Part shown: positions 19,635 to 30,300 of the stretch, in pieces
How the letters are laid out: each line of letters begins with the position of its first letter
Position numbering within the stretch: position 1 is the stretch's first letter
NCBI RefSeq assembly: GCF_015644585.1
Contig: NZ_JADOBI010000001.1
Location: 1 to 64,000, forward strand
DNA: 64,000 nt
From: Rahnella laticis
GTDB taxonomy: Bacteria > Pseudomonadota > Gammaproteobacteria > Enterobacterales > Enterobacteriaceae
Direction of reading: 5' to 3'
Made by a program: the position numbers and the translations under genes
Notes under the pieces: model-generated
What the model was told of the DNA's origin: nothing
Seen by the model: the letters and a program-made list of their open reading frames with translations, nothing else
Database searches by the model: none

Positions 19635-22325
19635 TTAGCTACCTTGCTGGAGCAGTCTGGAGACAAAAGAATCAATGTGATTGATGGTTTCAGTAATCTG
19701 TAATGCATCGCCGTCTGCGATGTATTGTTCTAACGCTTCGCACATTTGCTTGCCGGGAGTCAGATTCAGCATGGCGAATACCCCCTTAAGGCGATGTGCT
19801 GTTTGTGACAGTGATGTAAAATCACGACGTTGGTTTTCATTATACAGTTTCTCAAGATCTTCCGGTACTGTCTCGACAAAAAGCTGATAGTAATCGCTTG
19901 ATTTTAACTGCTTTTCGTACTGGTCGAGAGAGTCTTCGCCGGGTTCTTCGGGTGAAACACTGTCATCGGAAACAGAAAATTGCTGTTCGATTAACAGTAA
20001 GGTTGCGTCGATCAGCGCACTGCTGATGTTGTAATTGACGCGAATATAATGCTTTTCAAGCGGCTGGAAACCGGCTTCATCGTCGGTCAGCAGCAGCGTA
20101 TATTTATCGCTGTTTTGTGCGTTATCCGTCAGCAGCACGTCGTACTCGCGCGTCACCTGGCGCTCATCTGCCACAATACACACCGCGCCATACGCATTCA
20201 TGGTACGGGTGACAATGCCGCGAACTTCCTCCGACGTGATGTCGAGTAAAACCGTGACATCATTGAGCAGTTTCTCATGTTCGGCTTCGACTTCCTGCGC
20301 CTGCGGACGCTGCTTCACGCGCACGGTGTAGCGGGTTCCGATGTTCAGCTTACTGCGGATTTCGAGCTGACCGCCGAGCTTTTTGCACAGCTGATTACAC
20401 AGGAAGAACGTCAGTCCTGACCCGTGATTAAAGCGATCGACTAACGTCTGGCTCAGGAAAGGATAATTCAGATTGCTCAATTCTTCCTTCGAAATTCCGC
20501 TGCCGGTGTCGGTAATGTGGAAAATCAGCTGGTCCGGGCGATCTTCGTCCTGTTCGCTGGTCAGCGTGATTTTGCCCAGCGACGTGGTCACGATGGCGTA
20601 ATCAATCAGCAGTGACAGAATTTTCTTCACCGCCTGCATATCGCCCACGAAGGACGCTTCCGGCGCAATCTGGAAATGGTTCAGCAACCCTAACCCTTTC
20701 TGGCTGAGGCGGGGAAGGGCGTCGAGCAACAGTTCATCAACCATCGCCGATAACACATAACCGTCGCTGGAAGGCTGCCAGTCCTGCGTTTCCAGCCGCG
20801 TCAGCAGGGTAATATTGTCCACCAGCGTCAGCGCGTTACGCGATTCGTTGAGCAGCTTGGCTTCCAGCGTCAGACGCTCTTCCGGTTGCTGTTCTTCGGT
20901 CAGCGCCTGCGCCAGTCCGTTGAGTTCCTGAAGCGGCTGGTTAAGCTCAATACCCAGGTTATGCAGCATCAGTTTGCGCGCCTGCAGGTTCTTTTCGAAC
21001 TCGCGTTTGGCCTGTTGCAGCGTCCGGTTCACCATCACTTCTTTGTCCTGGTCGTGCAGCATGAACAGGTAGGTTTCCGGTGAAATCTGGCTGCGGATCA
21101 TGCGGATCTCGTACACCTCATTATTGACGGTGGCCTGGATCGTGCCGTGATGCTGCTCGGCCATATTGGCAATTTTATTCAGGCTCAGGTGCGGCAGCAG
21201 CTGATCGGCAATCTTGTTGCTCAGGATCACGCTGTGGTTGCTGAAGTTGTACACCAGCAAACCGAGCGGCAGACCGGAGATAATTTCCTGATTGAGCGCC
21301 TGCTGCATCTGCAACTGCGCCGCCATATTTTCGCTTGGGCGGATGTACTGATGGCGGATGAAATAGATGCTCGCCATCGCCAGCCCCATCAGGAACACAT
21401 TGATGAGGATCAGCCAGAAGTTGTTGCGCGACAGATCCACAACCAGACTAAACAGCGGCACATGATAAGTCAGCGACAGCGGGGAATTGTTCAGCGGAAC
21501 ATTAAAGACCAGCGACCAGCCTTGCAGCGCAATGGTGCTTGCGGCGCCATCGTCGGTCGGATCTCCTTCATTGACGTCCGCGGTATTGCCGTTGAGCTGG
21601 AAATTATCCCGCGCCATGCTTGACGGGATCAGGTCGCTCATCGGCAAATCGAAGGCAATTACCGTCGCCAGATGGCCCGGATTATTGAAAGTCGTGCGCA
21701 GGGAGAATGAATATTCATTGCTCTGGCGGGATTTGCGCAGCGGAGAATAACTTTCCCGCTCGTCCAGCGTGTTGGCCTGCTGGAGCATTTCCGCACGGCG
21801 CGATTGCAGCGTGCTGGTGAAATAGTTTTCTTTCAGCCGGGAATCCTGCTGCTGCAACGGCACGGTAGTAATCAGCATCATGCTGTTGTCCTGGCCGTTG
21901 AGGTAATACAGGGAATAAGGCAGGGTGGTTGAGCCCCACTGATCGTCAAGAAATGCCGAGATTTTCAGCGTGAGATCCAGCGTCGAGCTGTCATGCGTGC
22001 CGAAAATCAGCGCATCCGTTTTCTTGTGCGGCTTGGAAACGAAGAACATATCCTGACGCAGACGAATTTCCTGCGCATTCACCGCATCGGGCGTCATCGG
22101 CTGGCCGGAAAAATCATCGTAAATCTGGTAGGTCATGTAGCGATATTTATCGATGCGCTTCTGCAACTGATCAGCAAGGGTTTGCGTCGTGTGCAGTTTG
22201 TCGTTCATGTACGCGTTGGTGTAGTTGTAACCGTAAAGGCCCAGCCCCACGACCAGCAACAGGATGAACAACCAGAAGAAACGCGTAATGTTGGTTGATG
22301 TCAGTGATAAATATTTACCAGCCAT
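19635..22325 (-). CDS. rcsD: RcsD, phosphotransfer protein of the Rcs phosphorelay
   Basis: This 896-residue inner-membrane protein relays phosphate between RcsC and RcsB. It has an N-terminal membrane segment (about residues 15-33), a periplasmic domain and a second membrane segment near 305-325. A degenerate kinase-like domain lacks the phospho-accepting H-box. A C-terminal HPt domain has its histidine in QTAHRLKGVFAML. It lies directly before rcsB. In E. coli its other neighbour is micF-ompC; here about 24 kb of accessory genes separate them. Confidence 0.96.
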   Translation of the reverse strand: MAGKYLSLTSTNITRFFWLFILLLVVGLGLYGYNYTNAYMNDKLHTTQTLADQLQKRIDKYRYMTYQIYDDFSGQPMTPDAVNAQEIRLRQDMFFVSKPHKKTDALIFGTHDSSTLDLTLKISAFLDDQWGSTTLPYSLYYLNGQDNSMMLITTVPLQQQDSRLKENYFTSTLQSRRAEMLQQANTLDERESYSPLRKSRQSNEYSFSLRTTFNNPGHLATVIAFDLPMSDLIPSSMARDNFQLNGNTADVNEGDPTDDGAASTIALQGWSLVFNVPLNNSPLSLTYHVPLFSLVVDLSRNNFWLILINVFLMGLAMASIYFIRHQYIRPSENMAAQLQMQQALNQEIISGLPLGLLVYNFSNHSVILSNKIADQLLPHLSLNKIANMAEQHHGTIQATVNNEVYEIRMIRSQISPETYLFMLHDQDKEVMVNRTLQQAKREFEKNLQARKLMLHNLGIELNQPLQELNGLAQALTEEQQPEERLTLEAKLLNESRNALTLVDNITLLTRLETQDWQPSSDGYVLSAMVDELLLDALPRLSQKGLGLLNHFQIAPEASFVGDMQAVKKILSLLIDYAIVTTSLGKITLTSEQDEDRPDQLIFHITDTGSGISKEELSNLNYPFLSQTLVDRFNHGSGLTFFLCNQLCKKLGGQLEIRSKLNIGTRYTVRVKQRPQAQEVEAEHEKLLNDVTVLLDITSEEVRGIVTRTMNAYGAVCIVADERQVTREYDVLLTDNAQNSDKYTLLLTDDEAGFQPLEKHYIRVNYNISSALIDATLLLIEQQFSVSDDSVSPEEPGEDSLDQYEKQLKSSDYYQLFVETVPEDLEKLYNENQRRDFTSLSQTAHRLKGVFAMLNLTPGKQMCEALEQYIADGDALQITETINHIDSFVSRLLQQGS

Positions 22326-22363
22326 GATGATGAATTTTTTCCTTCATTCTTGTTATCACTCTT

Positions 22364-23584
22364 TTATCGGAGCACGGCTTTCGCGCAGACCGTGACACAT
22401 AACATCATTGCCGCCACGCAGCCCAGTGCGACAGACAAACTGCTCAGTTGCGCGATAAAGCCAATCAGCGCGGGACCTGCCAAAATACCTGCATAACCCA
22501 GGGTTGTCACGGAAGCGATAGCCATGCTGGCGGGCATCGCCGTCTGATTTCCCGCGGCGCTGAACATGATCGGCACCAGATTCGACGCACCAAAACCGGT
22601 CATGATAAAGCCCAGACCGGCAAACCAGAGATTGTCCACCGTGGTCAGTAAAATCATGCCGAGGCTGGCGCACAGGCTGCCAAACATCAGCACTTTATAA
22701 CGTCCCATTGCCGCAATAATACGGTCGCCGGTCAGGCGGCCAATGGTCATCGCAATGGAAAATACCGCATAACCCAGACCGGCCTGATGGGCGGAAACAC
22801 CGCGTTCCGTGGTCAGGAACAGCGCGCCCCAGTCCAGCATTGAGCCTTCGGTCAGGAACATCACAAAACATAAAAAACCGAGCAAAATCACCCAGCCGCG
22901 CGGCAGAACAAACATCGGCCCGTCGCCGTCGTGGCGGGTGTCTTTCCAAAAATGAGGGCTGGTCAGCACCACTAAAACGGCCAGCGCTGCTACCACGATC
23001 ATCACCGAAATAAACGGTGTCATGCCCAGAAAAAGCAGGCCGGTGATCGCCAGCGCGCCAAAAATACTGCCCATGCTGAAAAAGCCGTGGAACCCGGACA
23101 TCATTGCGCGCCCGCTGGCTTTTTCGACCACCACGGCGTGAACGTTCATCGCCACATCGACCATGCCAATTGCTGCGCCAAACACCAGCAAAATCAGCGC
23201 CATACCTTCCACGCTGTTCATCAGCGTCAGTAACGGCAGCGCCAGCAAAAGCAATGTGCTGGCGATTAAAATCACGGTTTTGCACCCGAGTTTACCGGTG
23301 AGAAAACCGGTCAGTGGCATCGAAAATGTCGAGCCTGCGCCGATACACAGCAGCAATAATCCGAGCGTGCCGTCGCTGATATCCAGCCGTAATTTCACAA
23401 ACGGCACCAGCGGTGCCCAGGCTGCCATGGCAAAGCCGGAAAGCAGAAAAATAAGCCGTGTCGCGTGTTGCTGTGCGACGCCGGGCTGAGGCATTCCGGC
23501 GCTCCGTTCTTCTGAAGCATTCTGTGAATCAACGTCTGAAACACTTTCTGTAGCAGGCTGTGTGAGCAGCGGGTCATGAGGCAT
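22364..23584 (-). CDS. MFS transporter, YbjJ-like
   Basis: This 406-residue major facilitator protein has a roughly 45-residue polar N-terminus and about 12 hydrophobic segments. The segment pattern (GFAMAAWAPLVPFVK, DVAMNVHAVVVEK, HGFFSMGSIFGA, MTIGRLTGDRII) resembles the YbjJ branch. The substrate is unknown. It ends 38 bases before the start of rcsD on the same strand and may read into it. In E. coli no such gene sits at this place, so it probably marks the edge of the accessory block. Confidence 0.8.
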   Translation of the reverse strand: MPHDPLLTQPATESVSDVDSQNASEERSAGMPQPGVAQQHATRLIFLLSGFAMAAWAPLVPFVKLRLDISDGTLGLLLLCIGAGSTFSMPLTGFLTGKLGCKTVILIASTLLLLALPLLTLMNSVEGMALILLVFGAAIGMVDVAMNVHAVVVEKASGRAMMSGFHGFFSMGSIFGALAITGLLFLGMTPFISVMIVVAALAVLVVLTSPHFWKDTRHDGDGPMFVLPRGWVILLGFLCFVMFLTEGSMLDWGALFLTTERGVSAHQAGLGYAVFSIAMTIGRLTGDRIIAAMGRYKVLMFGSLCASLGMILLTTVDNLWFAGLGFIMTGFGASNLVPIMFSAAGNQTAMPASMAIASVTTLGYAGILAGPALIGFIAQLSSLSVALGCVAAMMLCVTVCAKAVLR

Positions 23585-24339
23585 GGTGCAAAATCCCTTT
23601 GTCCTGATTGGCGAAATTATAAAAAAAATTAATCAATCCTGCCTGCCGGTTTTTATCTCTCTGAAACGGGCCTGAAGGGGTTGCACGACAACCCGGTTTT
23701 TCGCTTAATCCGTCGCCTTTTAACGGCTGTCAGGCGCTGAAAAACATCACACAAACTTACTAACCGGGCATTTTATCAGAAAGCATAAGTCACTGTGATT
23801 GCGCATAGTCTTAATTATTTACCGGCGGAATACATTAGTGCCAGAAAATCTAAGAGGCGATCACACAATTGGTAAGTCAATTTGATGAGTTATCAGTGCG
23901 GCTAATGCTTGATTTTATTAATAATGATCCCGCTTAGTCTTTAAGGGGAAGTTGCAAACTTGTTATTTATCATCATGTTGTTTTTTAACGCTTTGGGCTA
24001 GAACAGGAATTACCCTCCGTCAAACTTATATTTCCACTCTGAACGATGAATAATTTTTATCTCAAAGATTATCTTTTTTTTATGCATTTAACTTAAATCA
24101 TGCATATAACTTATGGAGTTTCGGACAAAAAGTTACCGTAACGATTACATAAAAAGAACATTTTAGCCTTAAGTGACGTGTCAATTGCTCGATTTGTAGT
24201 CTATGGCATTCCCCAACACCAGTTGGAAGTTAACCCATTTTCGTAATGGTCTTCATACCTGCTGAACCTCCCTTCTCTGGAACCGGAAAGCGTGGGCCAT
24301 GCGCGTGTGAGTCTCAACTGGATGTTATAGGGGTACAAC
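23585..24339 (+). promoter_or_regulatory. Long AT-rich control region before the giant adhesin
   Basis: This 755-bp gap holds no gene that I can support and lies between the divergent MFS and adhesin genes. The last 150 bases are less AT-rich and contain CCAGTTG at 24219 and CAACTGG at 24315. These could pair across a leader. A clean ribosome site (AGGGG) sits 6 bases before the adhesin ATG. I see no certain promoter, Rcs box or cyclic-di-GMP riboswitch. Confidence 0.4.
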
Positions 24340-27300
24340 ATGGCTCAGAACGGTAGCGTTGTTATTGATGTTCTCTCTCGTAAAAATGGTGCAGTAATCT
24401 CTCAGGTTTCCAGTGCCAGTCAGGATGTTACCCTCAATCAGGCCAGCATAATTCGCATTCACGGCACCCGTGACGCGGTGTCCAGCTATGAGCGCGTGGG
24501 CAATGATCTCGTTATCCACATGAAAGACGGCAGCACCGTCCGCTACCACAGCTTCTTCAATACCGAAGGTGCCGAAGACAGCGTTCTGGTATTCGATGAT
24601 GGTGTTCATCCGATTGAACACGCCGCGTTTGTGGATACCGGTGCCACAGCCGGTGCCGTCCCGATTGTTCCCGCTTATCAGACCATCCCGGATATCGGTG
24701 TTCTGCTTGAAGATTCCTCCAATTTTAGCCCGGGCGTATTAGCCGCGGTGCTGGGCGTTGTGGCGCTCGGCGCGGGTATCGCGATTGCCGCAGGTGGCGG
24801 CGGTGGTGGTGGCGGGGGCAGCAGCAGTAATAACGGCGGAAGCGATGGCGGCAACAACGGGGGCAATAACGGCGGTAACAATGGCGGTAACAATGGTGGG
24901 AACGGGGGCAACAACGGCGGCGGGACTGTTGGCAGTGGCCAGCCAGCCACGTTATCCCTCGGAGCGTTTGCCGGTGACAACATCCTCAATGCGGCTGAAT
25001 CGCGCATTGCGCAAATTTTCTCGGGTACTGCAGGTAACGTGACTGCGGGTCAGACCATCACCCTGAGCATCAACGGAAAATCCTACACCAGCACAGTGGG
25101 CGCGGACGGCAAATGGAATATCAATCTGCCGTCGCTTGATTTACAAAATCTGGCAGATGGTACCTATGTCGTTTCCGTCACCGTGACCGGCACTGACGGG
25201 CAGTCTGTGACAAAAGGCGTCACCGTGGTGGTGGATACCACACCGCCGGTACTGACCGTCAATCCGGTGGATGGCGACAACGTCATCGATGCGATTGAAC
25301 ATCAGCAACCGCTGGTCGTGAGCGGAACCGCCTCGGTTTCTGAAGCCGGGCGCACCGTCGATGTGGTACTTAACGGCGTGCACTACAGCGCCACCGTGAC
25401 CTCAGAAGGCACCTGGTCCGTGACGATCCCGGCCAACGTCGTTTCTGCGCTGGCTGAGGGAAATTACACCCTCACCACCTCGCTGACGGATGCCGCCGGT
25501 AACTCAACCACGACGCCGGAAAGCTTTGTCATCAATGACAGCGCGGGCATTCTGACCGTCAATCCGATTTCCGGCGACGGCCAGCTCAACGCGACCGAAG
25601 CGCAGTCCGCGCTGGTGATCACCGGGACGACGTCAAATGTCGCGGCCGGTACGCAAATTACCGTGGTTCTCGGCGGCGTGACGTATCACACCACCACTAA
25701 CGCTGACGGCGGCTGGAGCCTTAGTGTGCCTTCCACGGCGCTGCAGGCGCTGACCGATGGCGAAACGACCCTGACCGTCAGTCTGGTCGATGCTCAGGGC
25801 AATACCATCAGCCAGACTGCCGATCTTAACGTGGCTATTCACGGCGTACCGCCAACGCTGGATCCGGTATTTGGCGGCGACAACACGCTTGATGGCAGCG
25901 AATCCACCGCCACGCAGACTCTGACGGGTAACACCGGCCTGAAAGGCGACGGCCAGACAGTCACCGTGACCATTGGCGGGCAGCAACTGACCGGCACGGT
26001 CGACAGCGATGGCAGCTTTACCGTCAGCGTACCGCCGTCTGTGCTCGGCACTCTGCCACAAGGCAGCAATAATATTACGGTGACCGTGACGGATACTGCG
26101 GGCAACCATAACACCCTCACCACGCCGGTGAGCGTTGACACCATTGCGCCAACGCTCACCGTCAATCCGCTGGAAGGCGACGGCTATATCAGCGTGGCTG
26201 AAGCGGCGGGTGCGATGACCCTGACCGGGACGGCGTCGGTGACTGAGGCCGGGCGTCCGGTGGTTGTTACGATCAATGGCGTGGATTATCCCGGTGCAAT
26301 CGTTCAGCCGAACGGCACCTGGAGCGTGAATATTCCGGCCGGTTCCCTGAGCAATCTCGATCAAAATGTCACGGTCACGGCGACCCTGACCGATGCTGCC
26401 GGTAACTCCACCACCAATACCAGCACAATTCACGTGGCTTCCGATCCGCTTCTGCCGCCGGTTATCACCGTGAATACGTTCGCGTCCGATAACATTCTTG
26501 ACGGAGCAGAACGTCTGACAGCGCAAACGATAAGCGGAACCTCAACCCGTGTCGAAGAAGGGCAGATTGTCTCCATTACCCTGAATGGTCACACATACAC
26601 TGCTACAGTCGGTGCCAGCGGTAACTGGAGTGTTATTATTCCGGCCGCTGACGTGGTTGTGCTGGGCGATGGCCCGCAGACCATTACCGCCAATGTGTCT
26701 GACAAAGCGGGCAACGTGGCGGCGCCGGGCACCGATCAGTTTAACGTGGACGCTTCCCGGGACGGCATCGCCATCGATCCGGTTGGTGGCGACAACGTCA
26801 TTAACGCCGTAGAAACGGCAGATGGTATTTTGGTCACTGGTACGACGCTGGGTGTCGCGCCGCTTGCGGTGGTCACCGTGACCTTTGGTGGCTTGGTTCG
26901 TCTGGCAATCGTTCAGTCGGATGGCCGCTGGTCATTAGCCCTGTCACAGTCTGATCTGCAATCGCTGGATCCGAGCACGCTCATCTTTACCGCGAGCGTT
27001 CAGGCGATCGACTTAACTATATTGAGCAATAGTGTCTCTGTAGGTGTCGATAATCTCGTACCTGTGCCAACCCTCAATACACCGTTTGGTGACGGCTATC
27101 TCAATATTGCCGAAGCGGCAACGGCTGAAACGCTGACCGGCACCACCGGGAAAACCGGTGACGGGCAGATTGTGACCGTGACGATTGGCGGTCATACCTA
27201 CAACGCCACGGTGGATGGCAACGGTGCATGGTCGGTCAGCCTTCCGTCCGCCGATTTGCAGGCGTTACCGGCGGGCAGTAACGCGATTGTGGTCAATGTG

Positions 27301-30300
27301 ACGGACAGCGCAGGCAACACCGCGACGCTGAACGCTACCACAACGGTCGATCTGACCGCGCCAGCGCTGGCCATCAACCCGGTCTCCGGCGACGGTTACG
27401 TCAATATCAGTGAAGCGGCAGCAGATATCGCCGTCACCGGCACGGCGTCCATAGCTGATGCAGGGCGCACCGTCACGGTAACGCTTAACGGCCAGACCTA
27501 CACCGGCGTTGTCGGCGTCAACGGGCAGTGGAGTGTGACAGTGCCAGCCGGTGCGCTGGCCGGTGTGGCCGACGGACAATATCCGCTGACCGCACAGCTT
27601 TCTGATGCAGCGGGCAACAGCACGACAGTCAGCGCGAATGTTCAGCTGGCCACCGATCCGGCTTCCGCGCCGACCCTTACCCTCAATGCTTTTGCGGGTG
27701 ACAATATTGTCGATGGCGCCGAGCAAAGAGCGGCACAGACCCTGAGCGGCACGACCACGCATGTGGAAGCCGGTCAGATCGTTTCCATCCTGCTCAACGG
27801 CATCACTTACACGGCGACCGTGCAGGCCAATGGCAGCTGGAGCACCAGCGTTCCTTCTTCTGCGCTGACCGCGCTGGCTAACGGAACGCTGCAAATCACC
27901 GCCACCGTGCTCGATAAAGCCGGGAATCCGGCCAGCGGTTCGGAAGAGATTACCGTTAACAATCTGCAAAGCGGTCTGTCCGTGAATCCGGTGACCGGCG
28001 ACAATCAGCTGAATGCGTTTGAAGCGGCGGCGGGTGTCACCATCAGCGGAACTTCGGTCAACGTGCCGGTAAACGGTGTCGTGACCATTACGCTGAACGG
28101 CAAAACCTATACCGCCACCGTCGGCGTGGGCGGTGCCTGGAGTGCGCTGGTTTCTGCCAGCGATCTGGCGACGCTCAGCGATGGCCCGAACACCATTCGT
28201 GTCAGCGCGACCGATGCCACCGGAAACCCGGTCAGCAGCACCGACGTTCTGAACGCCATTATTCATAACCTGCCAGCCGTAACTCTCAACCCGCCATTTG
28301 GCGATGGCATTCTGAATGCCGCCGAAACAGGCGTCAGCCAGACGCTGACCGGGAATACCGGCGTTTCAGGTGGTGGCCAGACGGTGACTGTCACACTGGG
28401 CGGTGAAACCTACACCGCAACGGTGGGCGGCGATGGTTCATTCACCGTCACCGTTCCGTCAACGGCGCTTTCCTCGCTGGGTCAGGGGGCGACAACGATT
28501 CAGGTTGCGGCTTCCGATGCTGCGGGCAATACCAGCAACATCACGGTTCCGGTCACCGTTGATACCGTGGCACCGACAGTCTCAATCAACCCGGTTGCCG
28601 GTGATGGCACCATTAATGCCGCAGAAGCGGGCGCGGTTATTGCGGTAACCGGCACGACGGGCGTGACAGAAGTCGGCCAGACCGTGACGGTTTCCATCGG
28701 CGGGCACACGTATACCGGTGTGGTCGCGGCAGGTGGTGCGTGGACGGTGAATATTCCGGCTGACGCGCTGGCCAGCGTTGCCAACGGTCAGTACACCCTG
28801 ACGGCGAGCATTACCGATGCGGCAGGCAACACCGGCAGCACCAGCACACCGGTGACTATCGTGGCGGATCCGGCACTTCTGCCAACGATTACTGTGAATG
28901 CCTTCGCCGGTGACAACACGCTCGATGGCGCAGAACGCCTGACCGCGCAGCTCATCAGCGGGACGACCTCCCATGTGGAAGCCGGGCAGACGGTGACCAT
29001 CACGCTGGGGACGCACACTTACAGCGCCACCGTGCTGGCCAGCGGCGCGTGGAGCGTTTCCGTTCCGGCGGCTGATTTGCAGGAACTGGGCAACGGTCCG
29101 GCGTCCATCAATGTTTCCGTCAGCGATAAAGCAGGTAACCCGGCGGCCGGCAGCGATGCGATTACCGTAAACTCAACACTTGGCGGCATTTCCATCGACA
29201 CCATTGCCGGTGACAACAACGTCAACGTGGCGGAAGCAGCGGCGGGGATCACCATCAGCGGCTCCGCCAGCAATGTCCCGATTGGCGCCGTCGTCACCGT
29301 CTCGCTGGGCGGGCAGAATTACCCGACAACGGTCATTGATGCCGCCGGTCACTGGTCAGTGAATATTCCGTCATCCGCCTTTGCGGGGCTGGCGGATGGC
29401 ACCAGCCATGTGATCGCCACCACAGTGAGCACCGATCTGGGTACCGTCACCAGCACGGTGGATATCGGTATTTACGCTCATGCGCCGGTACCGACGATCA
29501 ATACTCCGTTTGGTGACGGCCAGCTGGGCACCACCGAAGCGGCCGCCGCGCAGACTCTGACCGGGACTACCGGCCTGACCGGCGACGGCCAGACGGTTGA
29601 GGTGATCATCGACGGTCATACCCTGACCGGCACCGTAGCCAGCAACGGCACCTGGACGGTCACCGTGCCAGCGGGCACTCTGACGAACGCCACCGAAGGC
29701 CCGACGCCAATTCAGGTTAACGTGACCGATGCCGGTGGCAACACCGGCACCACGAGCGGTTCGGTCAATATCGACTTCACACCGCCGACGCTGACGCTTG
29801 CCAACGTTGCAGGCGATAACGTCATCAACGCGCAGGAACTGGCCGGTATTATCACGCTTTCCGGGCAGGCGGATGCGGCCGATGCCGGGCAGACAGTGAC
29901 ATTGCAATTTGGCGGCCAGACTTATCAGGCCCTCGTGCAACCTGGCGGTACGTGGAGCTTCGATGTTCCGGCGGGGACGCTGACCGGCACGGCAGACGGC
30001 AGCTATACGCTGACCGCCACGCTGAAAGATCTGGCGGGCAATACCACGACGACGACGGAAACGTACACCGTGGTTGCCGCGCATCCGCCGGTGCCATCAC
30101 TCAACACGCCGTTTGGCGATACCTTCCTCAACCGCAACGAAGCCGATGTTGCCCAAACCCTGACCGGGACGACAGGTCTTCTGGGCGCAGGCCAGACGGT
30201 GGTGGTGAATATTGAGGGCGTCAATCACCCGGCGACTGTCGATGCGAACGGTGTCTGGACGGTTACTCTCAGCGCAACGGATTTGCAGGCCATATCTGAA

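Noticed and set aside
24790-24945. Short direct repeats (AACAATGGCGG type) as a possible CRISPR or regulatory array
   Set aside because: They encode the Gly/Asn linker of the adhesin in frame and have no spacers.
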